A stretch of 64,000 nucleotides of DNA. Source: Chaetorhynchus papuensis (lineage: Eukaryota; Chordata; Aves; Passeriformes; Rhipiduridae). The position numbers and the translations under genes were made by a program. Below the pieces are notes generated by a model. The model did no database searches. It was not told where the DNA came from and saw only the letters and a program-made list of their open reading frames with translations. The DNA lies in assembly GCA_013396525.1 (NCBI GenBank), contig VWYX01000012.1, forward strand, positions 2,171,470 to 2,235,469, written 5' to 3'. Below are positions 1 through 12,440 of the stretch, in pieces. Within the stretch, counting starts at the first letter, position 1; the number at the start of each line of letters is the position of its first letter.

Positions 1-2929
1 CTCAGAGGTCTTTTGGAATTAGTTTGGATAGTGCTTTCTGAGGAAAGAATGGGATTTTTAATATTTCTGTGGAAAATAATCTTTTCATCATTAATATATT
101 TGATTACTTGTTTCCAAATGTTATTTTCCTCTTGACATTAAAAGGGATGAGGTGATCTCCAAATGAAGCAAAAACCCTGTAATTTGAAGGTAATATTCTA
201 TTCACTTCCCACTATTATGAATTTTTACTTTTTCCTTTTGTGCATACAAGATTTAAAAGACTTAATTACAGTTAAAGTCAAGATTAACCTCTCCCCACGA
301 TTCAGACCCTGGTCCCACCATCCTGACCCCTCATTAAAGTGTTTTTCTTAGACCTACTCACAAGACAGAGCAGTGGTATCAGTTCTTGGGTTCTTGCTAG
401 GTGATCAGGTAGCTGTGATTGCCAAGAAAGTTTGATTTTTAATTTATTTTAAAAAAATAATAAGTTGGTTGTAGTTGGTCATTTTTCCATTACAGGCAGC
501 AACTACTGGAGGGTGTTTTCCCAAGGCATGTATTTGAGATGATCTAGAGGAGTAATATGTTGGAGTAGCTCTGGCTACCACTGAGGACCTTGCCTACCTC
601 ACTGCTTCACCTCTGTGTGTTTCTCCAGCCCTGGAGTTTTATTGTTTATCAAACTTCCAGCTGGTGGCAGCGGAATGCCTTCACCTCTCCTTTTCCCTGT
701 GTTTTCCTTCTTTGAAAGCCCTTTGATGAAGGGAGCCTAAAGTTCAGAGTGTGCTGCAAGCTCTTTCTTTCCCCTTATGGAGGGAGCCATCTGCCCCTTG
801 GGGAGGAGGGTGCAACTCAGTCACATCTTGGAGACCTGGTGGAAAATGTTTCTGGCTCTTAGGCGACTCTGATCTATTGTCTTTTATGCTTAGTATAATA
901 CTCTGTTTACACAAATATTTTGAAGTTAGCTCAAAAAGGAAGGTTAAAAAGTAAATAGATTATTTATGATTAATAATTCTGCCCTGTATGTAAATAGTAG
1001 AAGAATATTGGCATCTTTAGTGAGGTAGCAAAGAAACAAATGATATATATGAGCATAACATGATTAATAGTGATGCTTATCTGGAAGTTGTGGTAACATG
1101 AGCAGACTTTTTAAAGAATGAAGCTTTTTTTCCTGAGGAGCTGAGACAGATAACCAGATTTCTTTGGGATTTAAATTAAGTATCTCACTATTTCTGTTAA
1201 CACAGTATGCCCAGTTCTGCTATGATAGTTTATCATAGAGTTCTGTGGTGCTGACTACTCTTTTCTGAGCTTCAACCTTGAAACATGGGTTATGTTATAA
1301 TTTTCATTCTAAATTATTATGCAGAGTTGTCGATATTCACTAATGAAAAATCAAGTTCTTGAATAGCCACAAAAGTACATTTAATTTACCCATCTTTAAT
1401 GTATTCCAGTCAAATTAATACCTATACATTAATGTGCTCATTAATGCCATCAAAAAGATATTTTATATTTGGATATTTTACATTCCTAGAGTTTTGCTTT
1501 GTGTTGTTCTCTACATTAACCTTGTTAAAAGCAATGAACTCATGCATAACAGTTCTATTATTGCACTGAAATTGTTATTAAGTATTACATGTTTGTTTAG
1601 AGAAGTTGAACTACTACCTACTACTATGTCTACAGCAGTGAACCAGTGCACAGCCCTCAGCCTTGTAATTTTAGAATTTAGTGTCTTAATAAGATCAAAT
1701 GAGTAATTACACACAGCTCAGTCTGCTGCCTTCACTCGTGATGAGTTGCAGTCTACACTAGGATTGATTATAGGGGAGGGAAGTGCAATGCAGCATTTAG
1801 AGAGTTAGCCTGTTTTGGGGTCTTTGTTTCAAAAACCAACAGCACTGGGTAGTGAAAACTTGTTTGTAACTATTAGAATCAATCAAATTAATCAAATATG
1901 GATAGCTCCATGGTATTTTTTCTTTTCATACTTAATAATGTTTTCATATAAAACTCTTTGTGCTGTTCTTTCGCTGAGCTGGAGGTTGCAGATCTCTGGA
2001 GTGGTGGAAATACAACAGCCTTGGCTCTGTCCCAGAGCAGTTGGATTTGTAGACTGGGGGAGTCAATATCCAAGTACTGTCACCAGGCTCACTGCCGCTA
2101 CCCTTGCCTACTGCCTGTGGTCAGAGGTACAGGGCAGGGCTAAATGGGCTGGGGTGGCTGGGTTTGTTTTCCTGTTTAAGGTGGAATGTTACCTGAGCCG
2201 TGTTGCTGCAGTTCTGGCATATGCACAACCCTTTGGACAGTCGGTACCCGCAGCCAAGGTGTTTGATCCATGGCAGTGCTCTGAAAGTCTTCAGAAATGT
2301 GTGAATGGCACTGAAGAGCAGTATTTGAATGCTGTCCAGCATCTGAAATTCAGAAAAATGAGGAACGTTCAGGCTCTTGGAGAAATTGTTGCCGAGTTAC
2401 CACAGTCTCCTTTCTAAAGGTAACTAAGGATGGTAAAATCCTATAGTTGCCTCTGTAAAGGCAGAATCCAAAAAATTTGGTCAGAAGCAGAAGAGAAACA
2501 TTTTTGTCTACAGAGGATTTAAATTTGAAAGGTATTTTTCTGTATCTTAATATCCTAAGACTTTAAAAAAAAAGGTCATTAAACTCTGTTAATGCATGAG
2601 CACTTGCACCATGAACTCATCTTACTGTGCTTCAGTCCAGGAGAGGATGTGGTTAATGTCATGGTAAGGACATGGTTAATGGCAAGGACGTGGTAAGATC
2701 AGATATTCAATCCATAATTAATTCCAAGTCTCTCCATGTCTGCTTCTGTAGAGAAATCTTCTGTTCTGGAGACAGACTTGGAATAACTGCAGGTTGAACA
2801 TCCAGACATCAGTGCTGGGAAGGATACTGTGAATCTTTTAAAAGACTCATTTACAAAGAAATAAGCAATAGGGATGTAATTCTCAGTATGTGCAGCTTTA
2901 CAGGAAATGAATCATGAGCAAGCTTAATT
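1..2929. other. Unique non-coding DNA, no gene recognised
   Basis: AT-rich sequence with scattered stops in all frames. The longest open frame in it is 1815-2417 (+, 200 codons), which begins with TTG rather than ATG. Its first third is AT-driven and hydrophobic, and its peptide resembles no family I know. A run of this length is expected about once by chance in 64 kb. A short imperfect tandem motif built on 'catggttaatg/atggtaaggac' lies at about 2648-2697. Nothing else stands out. Confidence 0.6.
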
Positions 2930-3710
2930 TCAGTATTTAAAGAAGTTCAAAGGTTTGGCTGACAAAGGTGAAGGTGTAGCTGTAACAGCCCTTTTAGAAA
3001 GACAGTTCTTTGCATTGCATGACATTCCAGTTTGAAAAATAGCACTGCCCTGTATCAGTGAAGCACAAGTTAAAAGGATTAAGAACTGGCCAACTGACAA
3101 ACCTAAAAAATTAGTCATAATAATAGAGTGCAGCTCCATAGGGATCAGCACTGTGCCTGACACCATTTAACAGTTTCAGCATTGATCTGGAGTACATGGA
3201 ACTGTGGTAAAATTTGCAAATGACTCAGAGATTACCAAAGCGGTAAATAATGAGGGCAGGGAGTAATACAGAGTTATCTATACTGATCCTGCCTGTATTC
3301 AACCACAATTCTGATTCAGTCAGATGCTAAGCTTTACAGGTAAGAAGAAAAGGCATTTTAAGTGATGTGAATAAGAAATGAAATTACGAGAAACTTCAGG
3401 ACCGAGGAATGACAAATCAGCACAAGTTTTATCCAACTGCAAGAAAGGGCCCAAACCATCCTTACCTGGGTGGAAGGAGAAATGGGGAGTAATGGACTGA
3501 CCTGCAAGCATTACGATCAAGTACCAAAGGAAATGGTGTCATGCATCTCTCTGAATCTTTACATCAAGAGTAGGAGTTTAGCCATTGTTTAACATGGATT
3601 CTTGGCCTCAAACCAGGAGTCACCAAATGCCACAGCATGCTGATGTGCAGGAGGTCAGGCTGTACGAACTTGAATTGCCCCTTGACCTTGAATGGAACTA
3701 TAGAAAGTTC
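2930..3710 (+). mobile_element. Degraded CR1 LINE fragment (reverse transcriptase part plus 3' end), sense orientation
   Basis: The order of recognisable blocks matches amniote CR1 ORF2 and 3' UTR. At about 3078-3110 is the 'aagaactggccaactgacaa' block. At about 3140-3165 is the 'gggatcagcactgtgcctga' block, which corresponds to the GVPQGS/LGP region of the reverse transcriptase. At about 3212-3232 a 'aaatttgcaaatgactcaga' block is the decayed remnant of the FADD(T/S)K active-site motif. The 'gagtggtaaataatga' type block follows at about 3238. The 3' part at about 3525-3705 contains 'catctctctgaatcttta', 'gtgcaggaggtcaggctg' and a decayed 'cccttctggccttgaat' tail. The full sequence between the RT and the 3' end should be over 1 kb, so there are internal deletions. 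All frames are broken, so this is an ancient, dead copy. The family was recognised by eye and the boundaries are approximate to about 50 bp. Confidence 0.75.
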
Positions 3711-6700
3711 TAAGTTGACTCACAAAATTGTTTGACAGACTTCTCTTGAGAAGCTGTTGTACCTAATGGGAAATTATGTGTCCCTTTAATTTAAGGTTGA
3801 AGCTTTATTTTTAGGTTCCACTAAAATGTGCCTTTTCCCACATACTAAATTTAGACAAATTAAATTGTCATTTTTTCTGGCACAATAATATGCTGGTCTA
3901 GAATGCTGGGCATTTTTTTTTGTTGTTGTTGTTGTTGTTTGTTTTTCCTTTTAGCTTTGAGGCAAAATGTGTATACAAATTAAAGGCTTCCCAGAGTGAG
4001 ATATGCTTTTCATATACTTTTGTGACTTGTGATAAGAAGACATTTTGGCCTAAGAATGAAGCTTATTTTTGGCATAGAGAATGAACTTCTCTCAAGACAT
4101 GGAAAGTAGGAATATTTATTTCAAAATGTTTTAAGAGCAGATTTAGAGTCGAAACCTGAACACCTGTTGTCAGGCTTATACTAATCACCTGTGAACTTAT
4201 AAGTAGGGTGACAGTGCTGTGTTGTGGTGCTCACGTTCTTAAGGATCTTCACAGGGACTGAAATTCTGTTGTGGCAGTACTGGAAATGTGGAGGCTCTTG
4301 CCACTCTTTTCCAACACGTTTTGTGGTGGCAGATATGCTGCACAGTCCCTGCTGTCTCAGTATTTTATCTTCACCTTGCACTTTCTGTGCATCAGCCCCC
4401 ACACGGAGCCTCCCCAGCAGTGTGGATGGAGCAGCATCACGGAGGGACTGAAAATCCCTCCCAGGTGGGGCTCAGCCTTAGCAGCACTCAGTGTCTGTGC
4501 AATCAGACAGCTGCCTGCTCTGGAGTGCAGACAGAGGGTCTGTGTGCTTCCCCTCTTTTCACAGCTGCCTTCCCCAGTGCCCTTCAGGCTGATGGTCCCT
4601 CATGTTGCTCAGTACTGGGGGGCATTCATGTCCCATAATAAGAAGCTGCCAGCTGCACTTGCTAAGAGGTTACTCCTATAGTCAGTGAAATATTTCAAGA
4701 ATGATTCAGACTTGGATGTGGGTTAAGGAAATATTCTTTAGAAGTTTTACAGGGAATGTAAGTGCCTATGGCTTGTCTGCCTTTAAACTCCTAACACTTG
4801 TGTTACCATTCCATCCAGTATAAAAAGTTTTCTATAAAGTAGGAGTTATATTTTTAGATACAAAGATGAACTGATCTCATCTCTGATTTGAAATTTTTTT
4901 GTAGTCATTGAATAAAGCAAAAATCAAGGCTGTTTTATTCACCTTTCTGCATGTTTTGTTTTGTTGTGAGCTTTTTTGAAGTGTGGCCTGGATTTTTTGT
5001 TTCCCAGTCCTGACAAAATTTTAATTTGCTTTTTAAGTTAAATTGCAGCGTTCTTTCAAATCACCTTCCAAAAGAAGGTTTAGTTAGATAGTAGCTATCC
5101 AGCGAGCACCTGTGTGTGGCAGTGGTGTTTGTGGAAGGAGGGAGTGGCAGGGTGGGAAAGATGCATTCTGTTTTTCTAGTTAGTCAATCTTTTGTATATT
5201 TCCATTTAATGTGATGATTTGAGCTGCTATAGAAAAAAAAAAATGGTGTCCATGTATTGCAAGACAGCAATGAGGGTGTCCTGCTGCTGCAAACTACAGG
5301 TGGAATATCACAAGGTCATTACCTCGGTAGCCTTTAAATGAAGTGCACAGTAATAAGATGTGCTTTGTTTTCTATAGACTGCACAAAAAACCAAAAACTA
5401 TTGGAAGCCATCAGAGTGACAGGGCAAACACATGATGAGATTAGTATTGTGTTCAGAAGAACAGTAAAAAAAATACATTCCCTCAGGAAAATTGGAGTTG
5501 CATAGTGTGAGATTGTAATACAGCCATGAAAGAGCAGAGCCAAGTAGGAATTTTCTGCTCTCATTGAATAAGGCTCTACAGATCTTTTATCTTGATTCAG
5601 GCTCAGACATATGGTTATTATGCTGACTCACTTGGTAGTCGTATGATGTGAGGCCTGTTAACATGAACCCAGGCTTGTAAAAACACTTGAGTTATTCTTT
5701 AAGGTACGGGGGAACTTGGGACAAAGGATTTGATAACAACAAAGCACCAACTGTAGAATGAAGGTGTAGAATTGGGTGGCAAAGGTCAGAAGAATATTCT
5801 TGGTTCTCTTGTATGAATTAGGGCAAAAAGAAAAATCTTGGAAGTAGAACACTGGGAATTATGTCTTTGAGAAGAGGTTTTTTATGGTGTTCCAGTAAAG
5901 AGCATGAAGTAAATCTTGCTTGGAGTGCTGGTGTCAACCATTAGCAGCATGGAGGTGCTTGGAGTATAGACTGAGAAATTTGTGGAATTCACACCCCAAG
6001 TAGGGGTTTGAAGGCCAAGTTCACCTGAACAGATGAAAATAAAGCACAGAGCATGAGGAAAGAGGAAAGAGGAAGTTCTTCATTTCACATGTGGTGACCC
6101 CAGATGAAGAAGGCAAATGAGCTCACACAGAAGAGCTGTGCTGCTGCAGCACGTGCTCCAGCTTGCAGTTCCGACCAGTGAATCTCGTCAAAACCCAAAA
6201 CCTCGTCATTTTAATGCAAGTCATTGCTTTAATCGAGGGGAAAAGGAGAATATTCAGATTTTTGGATTAAGACTATTAAAGATTCAGTTTCTGCATGATT
6301 CCCTTCATAACTGAGAGATGTGTGATAAACCTTCCAACCCCTTCTGCCACTCGCGTGCCCATGCAATGCTTTGAGGTGATATAAAGTCCTCATGCTGAAC
6401 ATGAGCATTTGAGTATTCCACCAAATCAGGGCTGATCCGAAAATGCACAACAGTGCATTTTCCCACCCAGCACCATTCTCTGAGTTTTCGGATGTAACAT
6501 CAGTGGGTTTTGCACTGGACTTTACCCATTATCCTCTCTCTGTATGAGGTCTGCCACTGGTTTAGTGGGATTCAGGGTATGCTTGAATGACATCGATGGC
6601 AGGAGACTCGCTGTTGGAGGGGAGGGCTTTCAGGGCAGGGTGTAGCAAGCAAAATCAAGTAATAGTTGCAGTTATAACAGTCATATGCTGTTAGATAACA

Positions 6701-6769
6701 TGGCCAACTCCAGCCAAGCAGAAATGATAGGATCTACAAAAATAGGCCTGGAGATGACTCTAAGAGGGA
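3711..6769. other. Unique non-coding DNA, no gene recognised
   Basis: No long frame, RNA gene or recognisable repeat apart from the short TTG tract listed separately. A mildly GC-richer patch at 4280-4640 produces overlapping short open frames on both strands. Their peptides look like chance translations, with no conserved motif and mixed hydrophobic and cysteine-rich composition. The 5330-5860 and 5900-6450 stretches carry further short chance frames only. Confidence 0.6.
3912..3948 (+). repeat. T-run and (TTG)n microsatellite
   Basis: A run of about nine T is followed by roughly six TTG units and more T-rich sequence. It is simple low-complexity DNA that is likely polymorphic in length. 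On the opposite strand it reads as an (A,CAA)-rich tail, but no retroelement body is recognisable next to it. Confidence 0.9.
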
Positions 6770-7615
6770 CTCTGGTTCGTTTCTTGCCTGAGGACAAGAT
6801 ACAATCTCCTAATGGCATTGGCATCAGGTATTTAGCTAAGCCATTTTTAAAGGCCTCAAATGATGGTCAATCTATGAAACCTCTGTCCCACCCATCCAAG
6901 TCATTCTTTATCATTAAACAGTATTTCATAACCTCAGCCTTTACTTTGGTTTGTGCAATTTGCATGCTGTTGCTGACTTCATGAATATGAATATACCTCT
7001 TCCTTTTCTTTTTACTTTTGCATTATCTGCAGCTGAAAGTGTTTTATCTTATCCTATTCCCTTCTTCAACCACATCAACGCCTCTTTACACTAAATAATC
7101 AAGATTTTTTCAGTCTGGTTTTATGTAGGTCATGTTTTCTCTGATTATCTTTGTGACATTCTTCTGGACCTTGTCTGGCTTTCCTCATTCTTGAAGTGCA
7201 AAGCTACAAACTGTGCGGAACTGTGACGGAGCAGAGTTGGAAGGATTATTTCAGTCTGTGGTCTTGTTTATACAGCCCTATATAAATATAAACATAGTAT
7301 ATATTTAGAGCGAGGAACAGCATGATATTGTTGATTCATGTGCAGCTTGTGATCTGCTGCAGCCAACAGCTTTTTTTTTACTGCAGAATTACTTGTTTCT
7401 CATCTGTTTGTGTGCAGTTGAGTATTTTTGCATAAAGGAAAAATCTTGCCTATTTTCTCACTGTCGTGGGTTCTTTTTTTCTGAAACATTTTGACCATAT
7501 GTCAAGTTGAATTTTAATTTGAAACCTGTCCAGTAGTGCACCACCTCCTCATCTTTATGTTGTTTCTAGATTTAAATACTTCATATTTTATTCTGTACAA
7601 TACTAGAATAGTTTA
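6770..7615 (-). mobile_element. Degraded CR1 LINE fragment (late ORF2 and 3' part), antisense orientation
   Basis: Read on the + strand, a long collinear series of blocks matches the antisense of amniote CR1 3' sequence. Blocks include 'caggtatttagctaagcc' and 'ttaaaggcctcaaatgatgg' (about 6825-6867), 'aaacagtatttcataacctc' (about 6916-6935), 'ttttatgtaggtcatgtttt' (about 7119-7138), 'gacattcttctggaccttgt' (about 7155-7174), 'cttgaagtgcaaagc' (about 7191), 'ttgattcatgtgcagcttgtg' at about 7331 (shown in part) and 'ttgaattttaattt' (about 7506). Each corresponds in order to known CR1 segments such as the 'Q-R-R-A' region and the DKCKV region of the ORF2 C-terminus. The spacing is close to full length, so this copy is decayed by substitutions more than by deletions. 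It is inserted opposite to the CR1 copy at 2930-3710. Boundaries are approximate. Confidence 0.75.
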
Positions 7616-9618
7616 GTTTGGAAGGTTGTTTGTGCAAGCCCGTGCTGCAGCTGCTCAGAGAAGGTGTTTGTTGCACTAGATCCAGCACACATCCCTACAG
7701 AACTCGACACAGTGCATTGTGTTTGGACTGTGATCCCTTGGAGTATTCTGGAAATAGTTTTCTCCCTTTTCCCTGTACTTGTCTAACTCGACTGTGCTTC
7801 ACTAGCTTGGCCAGCTTGTCCCTTCTGTTGTCAGTTAGGAGGTCAAACTGTGAGATTTTCAGAAGAAAAACAGTTTAGTTTCTCAGTATGACTTTACTTC
7901 AGGGTTAAATAAAAGCTTTAGGTAGTATCTGTAAGAATTAACTGGCTCCTGCCTGGGTGTTTTAAATTTGGCTTTTCCTTGAAGCAGTACCTGGTTGTGA
8001 GTTGCAAATTGTCAGGCATGGCTTTACTATTTAGAACATAAAGCAACTCCAGCTGCACCTGCCACTAAGTTGGGAGAAGTCTGCTCCCTTCAGCCTGCCA
8101 GGCTTTGATGTTATGGGAAGAAAGGGTGTTTGGAAAAATGTAGTACTGGTAATAGTTGTTGCTATAAATCCCTCGTTTTGATCAAATGCCCATTAGTTCG
8201 AGGTAAATCAAGCTGCCTGAGGAGCAGCTGAGTTTGGGTGCAGAGGGGCTGGTGCTGAGTTCTGAGGGAGGTGGAGCTGGGGTGAGATGTGTTCATTTGA
8301 GCTAACCCAGCAAGGAGAGGTTATGCAGCTCTATCCTGCAGGAATAATGGTCAGATATGGTTAGTGACTGGAGAAAAGCCTTGGCCACGTGTGCTGTGAT
8401 GAGCTGGGTCAGGGCCTGGGTTAGGATTTGGTTCTGAGGCTGTGAGAGACTGTGGGACAGGTTCTGATGGTGACATTTGGCTGGATAATTCATATTATAA
8501 TTCAAAAATAATAAACTCATTTAAAATCAGAATTACAAATTTTTTTAACATAGACCAAGTTAGAGCTATTTCAGGGATTAAACCAATGTCTACTCCTGTA
8601 CTTCTTTTTGGTACAAAATGTTCTGTGTGCTAAGCATGCAAAAGGAGCTTAATGGCAAGGTTTGATTTAAAAAAAAAATTTAATAAGGTGTGATTCATCT
8701 TTGCTATTCTCTGGTCTAATTAAAGATTCAAAATCCACCACAGAATACAAAATTGTAACATCATTCTACAGTTGCATAATTTTGTAGCACTTAAAAAGCA
8801 TCGTTTCTATTTCCTACACTACAAGTAAAGTATTTGGATGAGTATGAGTACCCTGCACTGCCCCGTGGTACAGCATGCAGTGCTCATACTTTGCTCAGGT
8901 CAAATTCCCAGGTAATGCTGCTGCCCTAGATGTGGAACTCAAGGGGACTTGACGGAAAAGGTTTTCAGTAACTTGGGAAGTTTGGGATCAGGTCCAAAAA
9001 GCACAGCCCTTTATCATGTATGTTCCTGTGTGCTCAGAAAAAAAATGGATGTTTTGCTTTTCTGGAAACCTGGTACATTCTTGCTGTTGTGAGGTGATAA
9101 ACACTGCCTTGCCACCAGGTGATTTCACTGTGAAACAGAAGGCACAAGTATCAAGACCTTTACCAGTAATATCTGCGGATTCAGCAAAGCTCACTATTGA
9201 TGTGTTTTGGGGTGGGGGAGAAATGGTGAGGAGAGAAAAGCTGAAGTGTCCTAGGGAAATTATTAGTCTTTACAGCCTGTATCTTTCTCTGAAAGACTGT
9301 TCTGAGAAACTTAGCTGTGTTCTCTATGTAGTGTTTTTTTCTAGCATGGTCTTTTAGGAGACCCTTTTTTGCTATTACTAAAATAAAAAATTTGGCAGAG
9401 GAGGACATCAGTCCTTGTAGATGAAAAGATTTTTTTAAATACCTGAATGGGCAAAAAAGCTGGAGTTTTGCTTTTGTTTTTTTTTTTAATCTGGTTACAG
9501 ATAGCAGTGTTTATCATTCAGCCAACCAGAGAGCTTTTCTACAGACATCCTAACAAAAAAGCCCTAATAATATTTTTAAAGCAGATTAGAAATAATCTTC
9601 CTGCATGACCTTGCCTCG
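7616..9618. other. Unique non-coding DNA, no gene recognised
   Basis: Short chance open frames only, for example 7618-7878 + and 9016-9357 +. None has a recognisable motif or a convincing pair of splice sites. No tRNA, snRNA or repeat body was recognised. A CTCF-like string near 9108 lacks the GGC core and is not annotated. Confidence 0.6.
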
Positions 9619-9845
9619 GTGCCCTCCTGGTTTGTTGCTTTCTAGCTGGGCTGTGCCTCATCAAAGCAGCGTTCTGCTGCTGAATGCAGAGTGTGTGAGG
9701 TGGCACTGGACCTTTGTCTGACTGTGCTCAGCACAGAGCCACGGCGGGCAGAGCAGTGCCCTGCACGGAGCCTGCTGCTGCTGCTGGGACACACTCTGGG
9801 GGACAGTGACCTGCTCGGTGACACTGCAGCAGGCAGCAGCAAAAG
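9619..9845. other. Locally GC-rich, CTG/CAG-rich block
   Basis: Composition shifts abruptly from the AT-rich surroundings to GC-rich DNA dominated by CTG, CAG and AGC words, with a few CpGs near 9741-9810. Open frames exist on both strands over this interval (9691-9921 + and 9642-9860 -), which is what biased composition alone would give. There is no recognised repeat family, promoter motif or protein motif. It could be an old GC-rich transposon remnant or a regulatory block. Confidence 0.4.
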
Positions 9846-10260
9846 AGAAAAAGACAGCACAGAGGAGCTTAAAAACTTCTTTTGGTTTAATTTAATACGA
9901 TCTCAATGTATAATTATTTAGTATGATTCCCTTGTTTACCAAGTAATTATAGCTTTAAAATCTGTTTGGGTTAGCATTTAGCTTCTCTCCATCCAAGGGG
10001 ATCATAATATTGATGGAATATGTATTAGCCTGTTCTTGTGAGCAAAAGTAATTAAAAATATATCTTTATTATTCTCGGTATGATAGCAGCCTATAATAAA
10101 TTTTGAAATTAGCTGCTCAAACAAAATACCCAAGTAATGTGCTTCTCTTCCTTTGCTTATACAAAATGAAGTCAAACCTCCTTAGTTTTACAAGATTTTA
10201 ATTAAATTAAGGGCTTCTAAAATGACATAAATTACAGAAGTGAAGCATGAGTGGTTTAGT
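9846..10260. promoter_or_regulatory. Candidate conserved non-coding element (AT-rich, homeobox/forkhead words)
   Basis: Immediately after the GC-rich block the sequence becomes strongly AT-rich without being simple-repeat. It is dense in TAATTA/ATTA-type homeodomain cores (9911-9920, 9944-9950) and has a forkhead word TGTTTAC at 9933-9939. This texture is typical of vertebrate developmental enhancers and ultraconserved elements. The call is by texture only, since no alignment could be made. Confidence 0.3.
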
Positions 10261-12440
10261 ACTGGGAAAAAAGTCTTGACACCAAAATTTAAACAGTGTA
10301 ACACAAATATTAAAGTGGCCTTCAACAATGACTTGAGGATTAGAACTGTAGATGTCAAGAATTAAAGGTTTTTAAAGGAATAATCTTTCTGGTTTGATTA
10401 TTAAAAGCTAGTACTGATATATTTGACCTAAGGAAAAGCTTTTTCTTTTTGCTGTGTGCCATCTAATAGCTTTTATTGTTGTTCTCATTGTAAAGAGAAG
10501 GTCTGTAATGAGTGCCTGAATGTTTGCTGTTTTTCTCATTTGACTGTGGCAACACTGGGAGATAAATACAGAAAAGTAATTATTATTCCAACTTATTAGT
10601 ACAAGCTTGTTTTTAATGTACACACTTCCTAGATTGCAGTAGATGAAGATTTATATTCTAAAATACTGATTGCTGTAAATCATCTTTTGAGCCTTCAAAC
10701 ATGATATATGATAGACAGATAAACCAGAAGACACTTAATAGTGTACTAACTTACTCTGAAAGTAGCTGAAGTGAAAAGGTAGATTCACAGATAATTCTTA
10801 CCTTTCTAAGCTCCTATAATATATGGAACCCTGACATTCTTAAACTGACAGTTATTGTTTTACAACAACATTTATATTGGGCTTTCTGAAGGGAAGTATT
10901 TTATTCCCCCATATCTGTATATTCAGACATACAGGTATACTGTAGGAGAAAATTCTAAATGTAAATTCTAATGATTTTTTTTAATAGCCTGGAAAATTTG
11001 TGAGGTCAATTTCTGGACTTTAAAACTGAACGAGAATTTGAGGTTTGCGTTACAATTCTGAAGAGTCTGAGCGAAGAAAGTGTGCAGTGTTCAAGAAATC
11101 ATGATAAATTGCCATATATTTTTACTTCTGTGATAGTCTTAAGTTTTGTCTTGTTTGTTTCCCTTAAAAAAAAACCCAAACAGCAATATTTTTTGCTACC
11201 TTTATGAAAGTGTTTTCTCTAAAATATACCTAGACACAGAAATATTTAAAAGGACAGTGTTTTTGTTGTATGAAGAACATACTGAATGATATGTATTCCA
11301 GACACACTTTGTTCAATCTTAATGTTATGGCAAAACTGGAATATTGACAAATCATTTCAAGATCTTATATTTCTACTGATACAGTAATTGGTAAAATACT
11401 TGAAAGTGGAAAAAATTAAGAAGTGACATTGTACACAGCTCTGCCCTTTTTTTTTTTCTCTCCCAAGTTCATGCTTAAAATGTGATTTTTGATGCCTCCT
11501 TTCTGTACTCGTCCTTCCAAAAAAACCTGAAATTGAATATCAGATATTTTCTACGTTCTGCCTTTTATGAAAGGGTTTTGGAGTGTAAAATGAGCAAGGC
11601 CAATTTCAGCATAAACCTGGTTCAGTGTCACCTCTACTAACTTATTTGAACTATAGATCAAGTTAAAACCAGCTTAATCTTAAGGGTAGTTTTGACTGAT
11701 CATTACCAAAAATGAATTGAAATAGTTTGGTCAATCACAGATAGTACATTTTGAGTTTCCTGTAGCTGCATGTCATCCTCATGCAGTTCCAGGTATTCAA
11801 GCAGATCTCCAGTGTGAGCACAAGATACTCAGCTCAGCAGGTTTGTATTCCATGTACAGAGCTGGACATTTTGATTCAGGACACAACGTTGTGCTCAGGG
11901 CCTGCTGCAGAAATGGGTTCAGTGCTGCCCTCAGAGCCTGGCCACGATCAGCCAGGGTTCAATCCATCCCTGTGCCAGTCGGATCTCTGCTCTGGGGTCT
12001 GCAGGGCTGCAGAGATGAGGCTCTCTGAAGGCACCTTGAGCAGATGAGTATCTTCATAGGGCCCCTGAGGGTCCTCCATGGGGCTGGATTAAGGGAATGG
12101 CCAAGTGCAACCAGGGTTGTTGTTCACTCTCTTAGCAGCCAGCCCGTGCTCTGCAAACAGTGACCAAGTGCTATGGATTTTGAGTGGGTGCATAACCGAG
12201 CCTTTGTGTTGCTTTTCTTTTAATTTTGAAAAGAGGTTTTTTTACTTTGTTTTTTTTCCCCATGAAGAGTGCTGTTGCTGATCGGAAAAAAAACCACCAA
12301 ACTTTCACCCAGATGTCATAAGAGTTAGTAAAGCAGTAATTGTTTCTAGTGAGGCAGCAGTTAAAAATAGCCTTAGCTTTTTTGTTGTTTCTTTATTTTT
12401 AAAAAAATTCTTTTCTCCCTTGCTGGGAGGTAGCACAGAC
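10261..12440. other. Unique non-coding DNA, no gene recognised
   Basis: AT-rich with stops in all frames. A GC-richer island at about 11860-12030 gives two overlapping + open frames (11781-12047 and 11843-12028) with no recognisable peptide motif. T- and A-runs near 11166, 11450 and 12240-12260 are ordinary low complexity. No repeat body was recognised. Confidence 0.6.

Noticed and set aside
1815..2417. 200-codon open frame on +, with a TTTCTAAAG|GTAACT donor-like end
   Set aside because: It has no ATG at its start, its first third is AT-driven and hydrophobic, and no motif is recognised. A run this long is expected about once by chance in 64 kb read on both strands.
9105..9122. CTCF-like 'gccaccaggtgatttc'
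   Set aside because: Lacks the essential GGC after the AG core and has no CpG context.
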